The notes: generated from the letters alone by a model not told the origin. Shown: positions 30,037 to 40,984, counted from the stretch's first letter. The stretch is 64,000 nt of DNA from Branchipolynoe longqiensis (GCA_030323885.1 CM059199.1:40742590-40806589), one strand, 5' to 3'. Made by a program: numbers and translations.

Positions 30037-30727
30037 TGGCCCTGTCACACTACGACGTAACGACGTGAACGTAGGGAGAACCTGAAAAACGTTGAACTTC
30101 TCGGCGTAGTATGCAAATTTGGGCACAAGTTGAAGATGGATGCAGCGTAGTGGACGAGAGCGTAACATCGGTAAAGCGTAGTGATACCGTAATTCAACGA
30201 GAGAGGACAACGTAATTACGCTCAGGGAACGTTATGTACGTTATTCCATCGCCAGAACTACATTGCTTTACCTTACATATGTCATGAGATGGTGGCGAAA
30301 CGTTGAACGTACATTGAATGTACGTTCTCCTGACGTTCTCCTGATGTTCTCCTGACGTTCTCCTGACATTCCCATCACGCCATGTGGGCATTTCCACCCA
30401 GTTTAATGTGGGTCAACGTAGTGGAACGTAGTTGAATGTAGTGAGCAGCATTGGAATAACGTCTGTTTAACGTCATTGACGTTCACTGAACATGAACAGA
30501 ACGTACGGCGAACGTAAACCCTTACGTTCGAGCTACGTTGAAAGTTTTGAACATGTCCAAAACCTTGACGTAACTTGACGTAACATGACGTCATGTGACG
30601 TAGCTCGACGTCATTCTAACATCATTCTGACGTCATCATAACGTAACCCAATGTACGTCAACGTAATGACAAAAAATGACCACGTTAGGCTCACATTGGC
30701 TCGTTATGTCATAGTGTGACAGGCGTA
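30037..30727. mobile_element. MITE-H copy 2 (Harbinger-like)
   Basis: Ends TGGCCCTGTCACACTACGAC and the complement of CATAGTGTGACAGGCGTA, flanked by TTA (30034-30036, 30728-30730). The interior is rich in AACGTA / GACGTAAC words. No transposase. Insertion in SINE-A gives an empty site for comparison at 25245. Confidence 0.85.
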
Positions 30728-30860
30728 TTAGGAAGCGACAAGTATACATTTTTAAGTTATTGGTTTGACTCGACCAGGGTTCGAACCCACATTCCCCTGA
30801 TCTCCCGAACCGGGAGACGGGCACTCAACTCATTTGGCCATCCCATCTGGTCTATGACCT
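30728..30860 (-). mobile_element. SINE-A, 5' part of the split copy
   Basis: TTAGGAAGCGACAAGTATAC through TTGACTCGACCAGGGTTCGA to the second-type head GGCCATCCCATCTGGTC. Confidence 0.9.
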
Positions 30861-30879
30861 TGGATGTTGCCAGGACGTA

Positions 30880-31215
30880 AAACTCCAACAAGCAACCAAC
30901 CAAATCTAGACCATCCCCATCTTCCCCATCCCCTTCCCCCAGTTCTCTTCCCCTCCTCCACATCTTCCACTCACTCCCTCTTCACCCTCCCCCCATCTCC
31001 ATTTTCATATCACTCCCTTACTTCCTCTTCCCTCTTCTCCACCCTTTCTCTTCACCCTCCTCTCCCCTTCCTAACCTTCACCCATCTCCCCCATTGCTTT
31101 CTTCTCCCCCCCCCCCCCCCTTCTCCCCACGTCCAATCCTCCTACTGCCTCTCCTCCTCACTTGCTCTCCTCCTCCTCTCCACGCCCCATCCTGCACCGC
31201 CACCTCCTCATTATT
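30880..31215. repeat. Pyrimidine-rich tract
   Basis: C/T-rich low complexity with a C run near 31105-31120. The 123-codon Ser/Pro/Leu/His frame here is composition. Confidence 0.7.
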
Positions 31216-31516
31216 TTTTCACTTTTCTCAAATAAAAATGTGGTTATTTCGTAAGTAGACCCCACACGCTAAGTGGTAATCTGAGTCTAGTAGCATGTCA
31301 GTGTGATTTGGCTGGCTTTCAAATGTAAGCAGGAATAAATAATTAAGGGACCTTTTAATTAATTGTTCATTCTTTGCTCTCTTATTCATACATGGCTGAC
31401 CATATTAGTTTAATATAATTGGTCATTTTATATGTAGATATATGATCAATATCACTAAGAAGAGGCAGTCAGCTTGGATTCCTGCAGGTGCTCCTCATGC
31501 TATTTATGATATCCAC

Positions 31517-31854
31517 TTAAAGCTGCATAGTCCGATTAAATATCAAATTTTCAAAACCAAACCAATAATCTAGATTTGATTTGACATATCTAACTTAGAT
31601 ACTGATGCACTTATTAAGCATATGTTTCTGCGTAGAAGGCTATACTGAGTTAATTTAACATAACCTGTTACTGCAGAGGTCTATTGTGTCAGAGTTTTGG
31701 CAAACTTGCTAAAACTAATTTTCCATGTTTGCACTCAAAATATCTAAAAAGTTTACCATTTAAAACAAAAGTAACTTTGAACTAGTGATTGATCTAATAC
31801 ATTTATCTCAGAAAAAATACAGAAATTCAAAACCATCAGACTATGCAACTTTAA
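31517..31854 (-). mobile_element. MITE-K, full length
   Basis: TTAA at both ends (31517-31520, 31851-31854), with the full interior in minus orientation (ATCTAGATTTGATTTGACAT). Confidence 0.9.
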
Positions 31855-31894
31855 CCAACGGCAGTTATATTACTTACGGGACCTGGATACCAAT

Positions 31895-32228
31895 GTTGTT
31901 TGTTAGTTTGGGTTTTACATCCTAGCAATATCTAATGTCATATCAGGATGGGTACCGACTTGTGACAGTGCACACTCATGGCAAGTTAATAGTGCTGCCC
32001 CACTGGGAAATCAGGCCGCTGGCACCACAACCTGATATCCGAATCAGTCACATTATCCTGATACTGAACTGACAAGTCCTTCCCCTATCCTAGTCATGTT
32101 GAGAGCCGGGCTTGGAAGTGACACGTATCAATTGTGTAAGTCATTGCTTTGACTCGACCAGGATTTCAACTCCCATCCTCTCCACACAGGAAGCCTGCAC
32201 TCTACTGATTTTCTCACACGTCCTGTGA
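31895..32228 (-). mobile_element. SINE-A, full length
   Basis: Tail GGGTTTTACATCCTAGCAAT, body with CTGCCCCACTGGGAAATCAG, and a degraded head (CTCTACTGATTTTCTCACAC). Confidence 0.85.
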
Positions 32229-32449
32229 TATGGATGCCATAAGTGCATATTTAACAAAGCCTGCTTCGGGGACTCAATTCTATTCAGCTCCATGTTATGC
32301 GCATCTCCTGTATAGATTCCTTTCTTACCAGATTTGTCATTCTCGTCATTTGTCACAGACATCCTGATAAACCCTTGGTTGTCACACCGAATGCAAACAG
32401 CGGATGGCAAGTGCAGGCAAGTTTTCTTTTGTGGCATGAAGTTAGTCAA

Positions 32450-32860
32450 GTTGGTTTAGCAGTGAGGTAGTTAGTAACATGGGGCCCTCACAAATACTGT
32501 GCGCACTCCAGGAGGTTGGACACGCTGGTCGAGCAGTAGGGAAGTTAGTAACATGGGGCCCTTATGAATACTGTGCGCACTCCAGGAGGATGGAAGGGCT
32601 GGTCGAGCAGTAGGGAAGTTAGTAACATGGGGCGCTCATGTATACTGTGCACACTCCAGGAGGTTGGACAAGCTGGTCAGGCAGTAGGGAAGTTAATAAC
32701 ATGGGGCCTTATCTATAGTGTGCACACTACAGGAGGATGGACGAGCTGGTCGAGCAGTAGGGAAGTTAGTAACATGGAGCCCTGTAGAATACTGTGCATA
32801 CTTCAGGAAGTTAGTGACGCTGATCCAACAATGGGACAGCTAGTAACATGAGACCGCTCC
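32450..32860. repeat. 74 bp satellite (~5.5 units)
   Basis: TTAGTAACATGGGGCCC starts at 32471, 32545, 32619, 32693, 32766 and 32840. Units carry CAGGAGGTTGGACACGCTGG. The 95-codon frame at 32564-32851 is the repeat read through. Confidence 0.9.
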
Positions 32861-33017
32861 TTTCGTCGGCTTTCTGATAAGTTGGTGTAGATGGTCAGAC
32901 ACACTGGACCAGAACACTCCCAACCCAGCCCACCGCCCCTCACCATCACCAACATCACCACCATCCACCACCCACCACTCACCACCTGAGCCCCACCACG
33001 CCGTACTCCCGCCGCCG

Positions 33018-33366
33018 ACCAGACGGGATGGCTGAATGAGTTGAGCATCCGTCTCCTGATTTGGGAGATTGGGAGTTCGAAACCCATGGGTTTGTGGGTT
33101 CTAACCCTGGTCGAGTCAAACCAATGACTTAAAAATGTATAGTTGCCGCTTGCTAGCCAGGCGCTTGGCATTATTACGATAGGGCAAATACTGGTTTGCT
33201 CAGTATCAGGAAAATGTGAATGAGTGGGATATCAGGTGATGGTGCTAGTGGCCTGATCTCTCAATGGGGCAGCACTATAAAGTCACCATGAGTGCGCACT
33301 GTCACAAATCAGTACCCATCCTGACATGAGCTTAGATGTTGCTAGGACGTAAAACCACAACAACCA
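33018..33366 (+). mobile_element. SINE-A with second-type head
   Basis: GACGGGATGGCTGAATGAGT and GCATCCGTCTCCTGATTTG, then a duplicated box B region, full body and tail GTTGCTAGGACGTAAAACC. Confidence 0.9.
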
Positions 33367-33534
33367 AAAAACAAACTCCCACCGCCCTCCCCCGGGCACA
33401 TCCCCAGGAGGTGTTTGATATGCCGACTGACACTGTGACAGTGACACCACTACCGGCGACCACCCAGGCAGTCAGGGGCACCCACACTGACTGAACAACC
33501 TCCTGCGAGTGCAATATAAAGGAAGGTAGATTAT

Positions 33535-33600
33535 AATGACCAACCTAACAAATGCATCTCAGAAAATGGGAGAAACTCAAAACTGTCGAAAACTAAAATA
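33535..33600 (-). mobile_element. MITE-K fragment
   Basis: GACCAACCTAACAAATGCAT, CTCAGAAAATGGGAGAAACT and CTGTCGAAAAC match the K left end on the minus strand. Confidence 0.55.
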
Positions 33601-33799
33601 TATGTGTTAGTAGTGCTGCAATACGTTCAGTCATACTCCAGCATGACCAGGAACAGTTTATGTATTTTGGGAGTGATATCTTGGAGATATAGCAGTTGGC
33701 GCCCGTAGAGTGTGCTGGGTTGGTGAGGTGGGGATGGGGATGGGGGTTTGCGAAATAGCGAGATAGCGAATGGTAGACAGGAAGTGTGAACACTTATTT

Positions 33800-33845
33800 G
33801 TCTATACCCATCCTGATATGACCTTAGATGTTGCTAGGACGTAAG
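33800..33845 (+). mobile_element. SINE-A tail fragment
   Basis: ACCCATCCTGATATGACCTT and GTTGCTAGGACGTAA only. Confidence 0.8.
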
Positions 33846-33852
33846 GAGGAGG

Positions 33853-33901
33853 AGTGATTGATTGATTGGTGGTTGCTTTACGCTGTGTCGGCAGCATTGC
33901 T
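33853..33901 (-). mobile_element. Short 3' fragment of the RNase H LINE
   Basis: TGATTGATTGATTGGTGGTT and GCTTTACGC then GTCGGCAGCA match the first 45 bp of 27774-27825. It is a severely 5'-truncated copy. Confidence 0.75.
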
Positions 33902-33997
33902 TCGGGTTTGAAAATTTGATGTTTTCACCAGACTATGCAGCTTTAAATAAGGTAAGGAATACATAAAACAGTGTCGCTGAGGCCTTGTCTAGTCTTA
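33902..33997 (+). repeat. 142 bp satellite, unit 1 (partial)
   Basis: The MITE-K right end (ACCAGACTATGCAGCTTTAA) is followed by GGTAAGGAATACAT and GGCCTTGTCTAGTCTTA. The same order occurs at 34588-34729 and 35076-35235. Confidence 0.75.
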
Positions 33998-34587
33998 AGG
34001 CCCTGTCACACTACAACGCTTCTCGCCGGCGACCCGGCGACGTGTGGTGTTTTTGAGCGAAAATGGGTGAAATATCGAGACACGCTGGGAGCGCGTTATG
34101 CACATGTCGGTACAGGTCGGTAGATGTCGGTACACTATCCTTGACGTTGATGGTCGGCGCAAAACGCCGGTGCGCGTTCCCTGTCGCCCAAGGTTTTAAG
34201 CATGTCAAAAAAAAAACAACGACCGCCAGCATGCGCAAATATATGGGTAAGGACGTCGAGTTCCGTTGGACGCACCGCAATAACGTTATGGGAATGCTAG
34301 GCAGACGGCGTGCGCGCGGGCGGGTCGTGCCCACACATTGCGGCAAACTGGGGCATTTTTGTTTTATGCCCTAGCAACATTTAAGGTTAGCTGAAGACGT
34401 TGCGCCAAACCTTTTTTTTTTTTCCCCCAACGCGTCGACACACGTTGGCCGCGCGCGCATAATGCGCCGCGCTGACGCCGATCTTTTCCCCCAAACCGCC
34501 GAAAAAGTTGGACGTTTCTCGACGCGCAAGATTTTATTTTCAACGCTGACGGGTCGCCGGGAGAAGCGTCGTAGTGTGACAGGGCCT
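33998..34587. mobile_element. MITE-H copy 3 (Harbinger-like)
   Basis: Ends AGGCCCTGTCACACTACAAC and GTCGTAGTGTGACAGGGCCT, flanked by TTA (33995-33997, 34588-34590). The ends continue with CGCTTCTC / GAGAAGCG. The interior is GC-rich with many CGNCG words and a SINE-A-tail-like string near 34363. The opposed frames of 78-111 codons have no transposase motif. Confidence 0.85.
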
Positions 34588-34729
34588 TTACGAAGCACAC
34601 ACTTATCTAAGTTGGGCATCTAGAAGCAAATCTAGATAATTGCTTTGGTTTTGAAAAGTTGATGATTTCACCTGGACTATGCAGCTTTAAACACGATAAC
34701 AGTGGCGGTCAGGCCTTGTCTAGCCTTAA
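34588..34729 (+). repeat. 142 bp satellite, unit 2
   Basis: TTACGAAGCACACACTTATC, then the MITE-K right end and GGCCTTGTCTAGCCTTAA. It is bounded by MITE-H copy 3 on the left and SINE-B on the right. Confidence 0.75.
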
Positions 34730-35075
34730 TACAAAATATAGTTTGTTTTATTTAATGATGCCTCTCGGGCACATTGATTTTCATCATCGGGTATTGGACG
34801 TCAAACGTATGGTCATTCTGACATATTTCTTTAGAGGAAACCCACTGGCGCCACATAGGCTACTCGTTCCGATAAGCATCAAGGTTTTTTTTATATGCAC
34901 TTTCCCACAGACCGGACATCACATACCTCAGCCTTTGATGAACACATTGTGGACGACTGGTTGGAACGGAAAATAACCTAAACTGCAAATGTGTCAACTG
35001 AGCAGGATCGATAGGATAACCCACACCTTCACAGGTGGACACTCTACTGCCTGAGCTACATCCCGCTCCCATTAG
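34730..35075 (-). mobile_element. SINE-B, full length
   Basis: On the minus strand it runs from the tRNA-like head (GAGCGGGATGTAGCTCAGGC) to GTTAAATAAAACAAACTATA. It is flanked by CTAGCCTTAA at 34720-34729 and 35076-35085, a 10 bp target duplication. Confidence 0.9.
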
Positions 35076-35235
35076 CTAGCCTTAAAAAGCACATACATAT
35101 CTAAATTAGACATCTAGACACAAATCTAGGTAATTGCTTTGGTTTTAAAAATTTTATGTTTTCACCGGACTATGCAGGTTTTAGACAAGGTAGGGAATAC
35201 ATAGACAGTGGCGTTCAGGCCTTGTCTATTACCAG
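35076..35235 (+). repeat. 142 bp satellite, unit 3
   Basis: CTAGCCTTAAAAAGCACATA, the MITE-K right end (CACCGGACTATGCAGG), then GGTAGGGAATACATAGACAG and GGCCTTGTCTATTACC. Confidence 0.75.
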
Positions 35236-35730
35236 CCGGCCTCTGCGTCTGAACTAGCCGCAGGTGCATACTCTTGTATTGCTAGTTGGTCTGCTGCAGG
35301 TCAGGCTGTGCAGTCTCCTTTGTTACTGGAGCTATGGGAGATTGCGTGTGGACGCAATGCACTCACACTCATACTCAGAGAGAGGCAATTTTGTCTGCCT
35401 CTAAAAATAGACCTGACGGTACTGGCCATACAGGCAGTGGTGATTACATTAAGTGTGTATAGAACATTGTATAATGGCCGCCTATGGTATTAATTATGTG
35501 ATATGAGATAACATCAACATTGCTATTGCTACTATTAATATTGCTATTTCTTTGCAATATAAGTATAACATTATTATTAGCTACTTCCTGTGGTTAAGGG
35601 TGTCAATACTTATCACATTAGAACAGGAAAATACTAGTATGTACTAAAATAACGTTATTATTATTAGTATTATTATTAAGTTTCAGCTTATCAATGATGT
35701 CAATATTTATCACATTACAAAATATATATT
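35236..35730. other. Unassigned interval with TTA-rich tracts
   Basis: The 61-codon frame at 35308-35493 has no recognisable motif. TTATTATTAG-type tracts appear after 35560. Confidence 0.35.
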
Positions 35731-35905
35731 ACCAGGATAGGATGCAGATATGTGACGATAATGTGACTGAGTGGGTATCGTGTCATGGTGCCGCCACCTG
35801 GTCTCTCAGTAGGACATTATTATAGAGTCCCCATGAGTGTGCATATTCACAAGTTGGTATCCATCCTCGTATGATCTTCAATGTTGCTAGCTAGGGTGCA
35901 AAATC
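35731..35905 (+). mobile_element. SINE-A, diverged 3' half
   Basis: AATGTGACTGAGTGGGTATC, GTCTCTCAGTAGGACATTAT, GGTATCCATCCTCGTATG and AATGTTGCTAGCTAGGGTGC. A short minus-strand body piece (35940-35985, CAGTATCCCACTCAGTCATA) follows. Confidence 0.75.
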
Positions 35906-36107
35906 CGAATAAAGAAACGAGTTTCAGTACCCCATCAGTGGGATATCAACACCATGACCCAGTATCCCACTCAGTCATATGCTCCTATTTTTAGCAATCC
36001 AGTTTGCCACCTACGCAAACCGCATTTGCAGTCATGTGGAATCATGTGGATGCTATTTACATGATTTTAATGTTATGTTGTATTTGCATTCCTATTTACA
36101 CACACAT

Positions 36108-36228
<121 letters not shown>

Positions 36229-36727
36229 ATATGCGGATGTAGGAATCACATGGTGCTGCCGCCTCCCACCAGTTCGACGAACCCGCTGGGAGGGGTTTGG
36301 CTATTCCACCAGCCTACCCACCTGTGATATATACCCCACTGATTCCACCTGCTGTTCACTCTGCTACTGCCCGAATTGATATTTCTGTTATTCCTTATAT
36401 TTCGGTAGGGCATTTGTAGCCCAGCCAGATACTACCACATTGACTTTAGTAATAACAACTGTATCCACCACACTGCCTTCGGCTTAATGCGTACTTACAC
36501 ATGTATATACATTTCCAGTGCATGAGTGACAGTGTTTCGCGCCACTGGAAGGGTCGGCGGTGGTGGCGCCACCGGTCCCAACGAGTGGTGGGGTCACCGA
36601 TAGTGTTGTACACAACATGGGAGTGATAAAATTAAGGAACACATTCCCTTATGCGCCTTTATACTGGCATAATTCTTACACATCATATATAGGGGGAGGG
36701 AAGCGGAACCAAAGGGACAGGGAGATC
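36229..36727. other. Unassigned interval
   Basis: Mixed sequence with no element that I recognise. Confidence 0.3.
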
Positions 36728-36848
36728 CAAAGAGAGAGAGAGGGAAAGAGGGAGAGGGAGGGGGAGAGGGAGAGGGAGAGGGAGAGGGAGAGGGGGAGGG
36801 AGAGGGAGAGGGAGAGGGAGAGGGAGAGGGAGAGGGAGAGGGAGAGGC
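36728..36848. repeat. GGGAGA hexamer microsatellite
   Basis: GAGAGG/GGGAGA repeats, polypurine on the plus strand. The same hexamer forms the larger array at 39790-40230. Confidence 0.95.
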
Positions 36849-37420
36849 TCACTGCTACCTAACCTGGTATATTTGTGTATGTAATACTGGATTCCAGATT
36901 AGGTAGCCGTGAGCACCAATCAATTTGCTAAGTCGTTAGTTTAAAATCAACTGGGGACCGAGCCCTTAATCTTTTGAATGGGAAGCCAGCCAAGACTCGT
37001 ACCAACCGGGGTGATGCTACGACTGAAGGAATGGCGGGAAACACAGCAGCACATGTGTGCATAGCTCAGGTATCTGCAGCACATCTTAGTCAGACCACAC
37101 TGCACAACAAAGTGAATGGCCTGGGGATTAATAATGTATGTCACAGAGACGCAGCCGGAAACTGGCTCGACCTTTAACCATCTGAAATATACATCGACAA
37201 GTGGCAATTATCGTGAGGCAATAGGTGGCACTCTTACATATGAGGCCAAGTTTTAACAACAATGTTTTTTTGTTTCTTTTAAAGAGGGGTTAAAAAAAGC
37301 GAAGAGGTTATATGAAGAGAAAATACTTTCTGCTCATTTTGTTATCATTGCAGTTTGTGGCAGAGGAAGTTAGTTTAAATCACATATCACCACTTTTGCT
37401 ATTGTTGGTAAATTAGTTAA
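36849..37420. other. Unassigned interval
   Basis: Opposed frames at 36947-37207 (minus, 86 codons) and 36974-37177 (plus, 67 codons) occupy the same bases. Neither resembles a known domain. It might be an old element fragment. Confidence 0.3.
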
Positions 37421-37741
37421 GGTAGCCAAATCAGTAGAGCTCAGGCCTCCCATGCGGGAAATCGGGAGTTCGATTCCCGGTCGAGTCAAATAAATGACTT
37501 ACAAAATTTATACTTGTCGCTTCCTAGCTCGGCGCTCAGCAGTAACAGGATAGGGCAAGGACTGGTTAGCTCAGTGTCAGAATAACGTGGCTGAGTGGGA
37601 TATTGGGTCATGGTGATGGCAGACTGATTTCAGAGTGGGATAGCACTATTAAGCCAGCATGAGTGTGCACTCTCACAAGTCGGTACCTGTCCTGATATGG
37701 CCATAGATATTTCCCGGACGTAACATTCCAATAGCCAACCA
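37421..37741 (+). mobile_element. SINE-A, full length
   Basis: Head GTAGCCAAATCAGTAGAGCT and GTTCGATTCCCGGTCGAGTC, full body, tail TTTCCCGGACGTAACATTCC with CCAA repeats. Confidence 0.9.
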
Positions 37742-37797
37742 ACTCATGGCAAAAGAACCCCAATAAAACCCCACACAACATTCATAACCATCATAAT

Positions 37798-38131
37798 GTG
37801 GCATTCTCTTTGCAGAGTGGTTAGAGTGTCTGACTTTTTCTAGGTCGGACTCCTAATCTGAAGGTTGGTGGTTCGATTCCCCATGCCCCGACCTCTGCCA
37901 ATTTGGATTTCCACCACTGTTTATAACTTACAGCATCATCAAAGGCCAGTTGCTCTCATACCATGTCTATGTGGTGTGGGAGGTTAAATATCCCTTGGGT
38001 CGGTAAATGTGTAGACTCGGGCATTCTATCGACAAACTGTCTTAGGGTGAAAACAAGTCTATTCAGACTTATCCACAATAGGCAGTATAAATCTTTGTGA
38101 ACAAAAGTAAATAAAAAAATAAAAAAATAAG
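37798..38131 (+). mobile_element. SINE-C with tail 1, best plus-strand copy
   Basis: Head: AGAGTGGTTAGAGTGTCTGA, a T5 run, then the anticodon-arm-like TCAGACTCCTAATCTGA (GG in place of AG in this copy) and box B GGTTCGATTCCCC. The tail is GAAAACAAGTCTATTCAGAC with a stem-loop, CAGTATAAATC and an A-rich end. This tail has the layout of the LINE 3' end at 5271-5350. Confidence 0.9.
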
Positions 38132-38542
38132 GTGAGAGATTAGCGAACACATTGCTATCTCATACAGACAGTTACTCCACAACAAAACAGATCAGTTACC
38201 TTTTTACATAGACGGTAACAAAGTAATGAACATCAACTACACAAGTTGATGTATATCTTATTAATTGGAAACATTGGATGAAGTTGTTATCAATCAGAAT
38301 TTACCTCTGCAGTAACAAGATTATTCTAAATGCGACAAGATAGAGAATACAATCCACAAGATAAAAACAAGCACAACAAAAAACCTGATAGCTTATATTC
38401 ATGGGTATGTCTAGCCTCACAGATAAAACCTGCAATAAAAAAAACCTCATATCTTGTTTGGGAGGGAACAATTTGTAAAAACAAGGAACAACCTCAAAAT
38501 AACACGTTGCTTTTATTTAATGGTATTCTCTTCTACACCTAT
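38132..38542. other. Unassigned AT-rich interval
   Basis: Low GC and no known motif. The 75-codon Lys/Asn-rich frame at 38330-38557 is not supported as a gene. Confidence 0.3.
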
Positions 38543-39026
38543 GGTGTACTCGATTAACATGACCCGGGCGATTCGGGTCACCCGAGTTGCTAGAATTTCA
38601 AATCGAACACAGTGAGTGGAGTAGACAAAAACATGTGCCATGTGAAAAATGACCCGACCCCAGTAACCCACCTCTTGGCTGGGTTTCGCTAGGAACGATG
38701 ACATCACATTTGTGCTGGTACCGTCCTGCAGTCGAATAGCTACCAGTACCAGTTCTACATGTTTTCTTTTGGTAATAACACATATTAATGAAATGGAAAT
38801 ATAACTAAACTATGCAATTATAAAATACTTTAAATCCTATTTCGCTGTACTTATATCGGGGCGATATCGGTTATTAAAAAAAAAAAAAAGTTTTGGATTA
38901 AGCCACCCTTTTTGCCAACCCGAGCGTGGAGAAGCGTATTCGATTATTCAACCCGATTCTGTAGGATGTGTGTATGCACCAAAAAGTAGCTCAGGTCACT
39001 CGAGTTGATTAATCGATTACGCCCAC
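38543..39026 (-). mobile_element. MITE-W copy 2, uninterrupted
   Basis: On the minus strand it runs from GTAATCGATTAATCAACTCG to a related inverted end at GTTAATCGAGTACACC. GGCTTAATCCAAAAC is intact, so it is the empty-site version of MITE-W copy 1. The inner motifs GGTACCAGCACAAATGTGA and GTCGGGTCATTTTTC are shared. Confidence 0.8.
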
Positions 39027-39111
39027 ATTGTCACGTGGTCACGTTCAGTGTTCTGCAATCTATTAAGTAAATGGTAGCCGATTTAAACAATTTCTAATAT
39101 TCATCTGAAGC

Positions 39112-39405
39112 GTTCAGGCGCAAAACCACTTAAACAAGAATCAACAAAATTTAGTTTTACGTCCTCGCAACATCTAAGGTCATATCAACATCTAGGATAG
39201 AGATATAGGAGAGGGTCATTAAATGAAATAGATTTACCTGAAAATAATCTTCTGTTTCACTAATTCCTATTTTCATATGACCACATGCTTATGGAGCAAT
39301 GAACAAAAAAGAAGGAATATAACAAAATTAACTTTTTGAAGGTTTGATTCCAATGTTTATCTCCATTTTTGGATCGGCGCATTCGTCGTGGTTTTGCGCC
39401 TGAAC
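39112..39405. mobile_element. MITE-R copy 3, with a SINE-A tail inside
   Basis: Ends GTTCAGGCGCAAAACCAC and GTGGTTTTGCGCCTGAAC. A ~55 bp SINE-A tail piece (39147-39200: GTTTTACGTCCTCGCAACAT) sits near its left end, which explains its greater length compared with the other two copies. Confidence 0.85.
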
Positions 39406-39789
39406 TCTTCAGTTTCTCTCGATATCCTTAGAGAATTAAAAGTATATTATCGCATTCATATTGTCCGGTAGTACCCTATTATGCCTTTGACCTCATATTG
39501 AAAAATTAGTTTATCGTATCACTTCCTTATGAACAAAATAGAACGAAGGTAACCATGAACTACAGTGACTGGTGCTGTACATTATACAACAGGAGCCACT
39601 CCCTTAATTTTACAGGATCGGTGCTGTAACACAGCACTGATCAAACTTAGATTATTTAGACTGTCAATTCCAATAGTAAGATGGCCGGAAGACCAGTGCT
39701 CTGCACTGACAAATGTCATATTCAGATGAATAAATACTTTCCCCCAAAAAACAAAACAAACCATGAAATGCCCTCGACAATTCAGATAT
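39406..39789. other. Unassigned interval
   Basis: No element or gene that I recognise. Confidence 0.3.
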
Positions 39790-40230
39790 ATAGAGGGAGA
39801 GTGAGAGTTGTAGGGAGAGCTGTAGGGAGAGCTGTAGGGAGAGCGAAAGGGGGACCGAAAGGGGACCGAAAGGGAGAAGGATAGAGATATAGGAGAGAGG
39901 GAGAGTGACAGTTGTAGGGAGTGAGAGTTGTAGGGAGAGGGAGAGCTGAAGAGAGGGAGAGGGAAAGAGAGCGAAAGGGAGAGGGAGAGGGAGAGGGAGA
40001 GGGCAGGGAGAGGGAGGGCAAAAGGGAGAGGGCGAGCGAGAGGGATATGTGGAGGGAGAGGGAGAGGGGTAGCGGAAGGGAGAGGGAGAGGGAGAGGGAG
40101 AGGGAGAGGGAGAGGGAGAAGGAGAGGGAGAGGGGAGCACTAGGGAGAGGGATAGGGAGAGGAGAGGGAGAGGGAGAGGGAGAGGGAGAGGGAGAGAGAG
40201 AGGGAGAGGGAGAGGGAGGGAGACATGAGC
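39790..40230. repeat. GGGAGA-type purine array (~440 bp)
   Basis: GGGAGA hexamers with GGGAGAGTTGTA, GGGAGAGCTGTA and GGGAGAGCGAAA variants on the left. The 190-codon minus-strand Pro/Ser/Leu frame is a by-product. Confidence 0.95.
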
Positions 40231-40556
40231 GATCATTAGGTTGACCAGTTGGCTAATTTTTGTGAACTGATTCTTTTTTCTCTCTCCTTCCTGTCATTTC
40301 TTGGTGAGGAAAATGATTGATGCATTGACGTCAAGGACAACGGGATGGATCCGGGCAATTAGTTAATTTTCTCTCCGAATTTGTTTGGTTGTAATTTTAT
40401 TATTACGTCTAGTAAAGACATCCACTCATAATCGGGCGGCTAGATAATCGGAATGTCTTCTGTGCTGATTCATAGTTCCGACAGTCCATGCAGTCACTGA
40501 TTAAACAGTGATAATTTCAATCGCACACTCTACGTCTGTTCTCGGATAGTAAACTG
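40231..40556. other. Unassigned interval
   Basis: Nothing recognised. Confidence 0.3.
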
Positions 40557-40880
40557 TGGCAGCGGGACGTAACTCAGGCAGCAACATGTCCACCTGTGAC
40601 GCTGTGGGTCATCTGATCAATCCTGCTCAGTCGACGCATTTGCAGTTTGGGTTATTTTCCATTCCAACCAATGGTCCACAACTGGTTCATCAAAGGTTGT
40701 GGTATGTGCTGTCCTGTCTGTGGGAAAGTGCATATATAAAAGACCCTGTTCTGCTTATCGGAAAGAGTAGCTTATGTGGCGGCAGCAGTTTTCATCCAAA
40801 GAAATATGTCAGAATGACCACATGTTTGACATCCAATAGCCGATGATAAAAAATCAATGTGTTCTAGAAGCGTCGTTAAA
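40557..40880 (+). mobile_element. SINE-B, full length
   Basis: Head GCAGCGGGACGTAACTCAGG, then the complete body to GTTCTAGAAGCGTCGTTAAA. The A-rich end is short (no TAAAAC). Confidence 0.85.
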
Positions 40881-40984
40881 TTGTTAGAAATCTTACCTTT
40901 GGCAAACTAAACTAGGTCACCCGAGGATACAGTAAGTTACACTAGGTCGCTCTAGGTCATACTAGGTCACGCTGATGCGCGTAG

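Noticed and set aside
34363..34390. SINE-A-tail-like string in MITE-H copy 3
   Set aside because: Only about 25 bp match; too short to call an insertion.
34011..34619. Opposed frames of 78-111 codons inside MITE-H copy 3 considered as a transposase remnant
   Set aside because: They overlap on both strands in a CpG-rich interior and contain no DDE or Myb-like motif.
39664..40236. 190-codon Pro/Ser/Leu-rich frame
   Set aside because: It is the GGGAGA array read on the minus strand.
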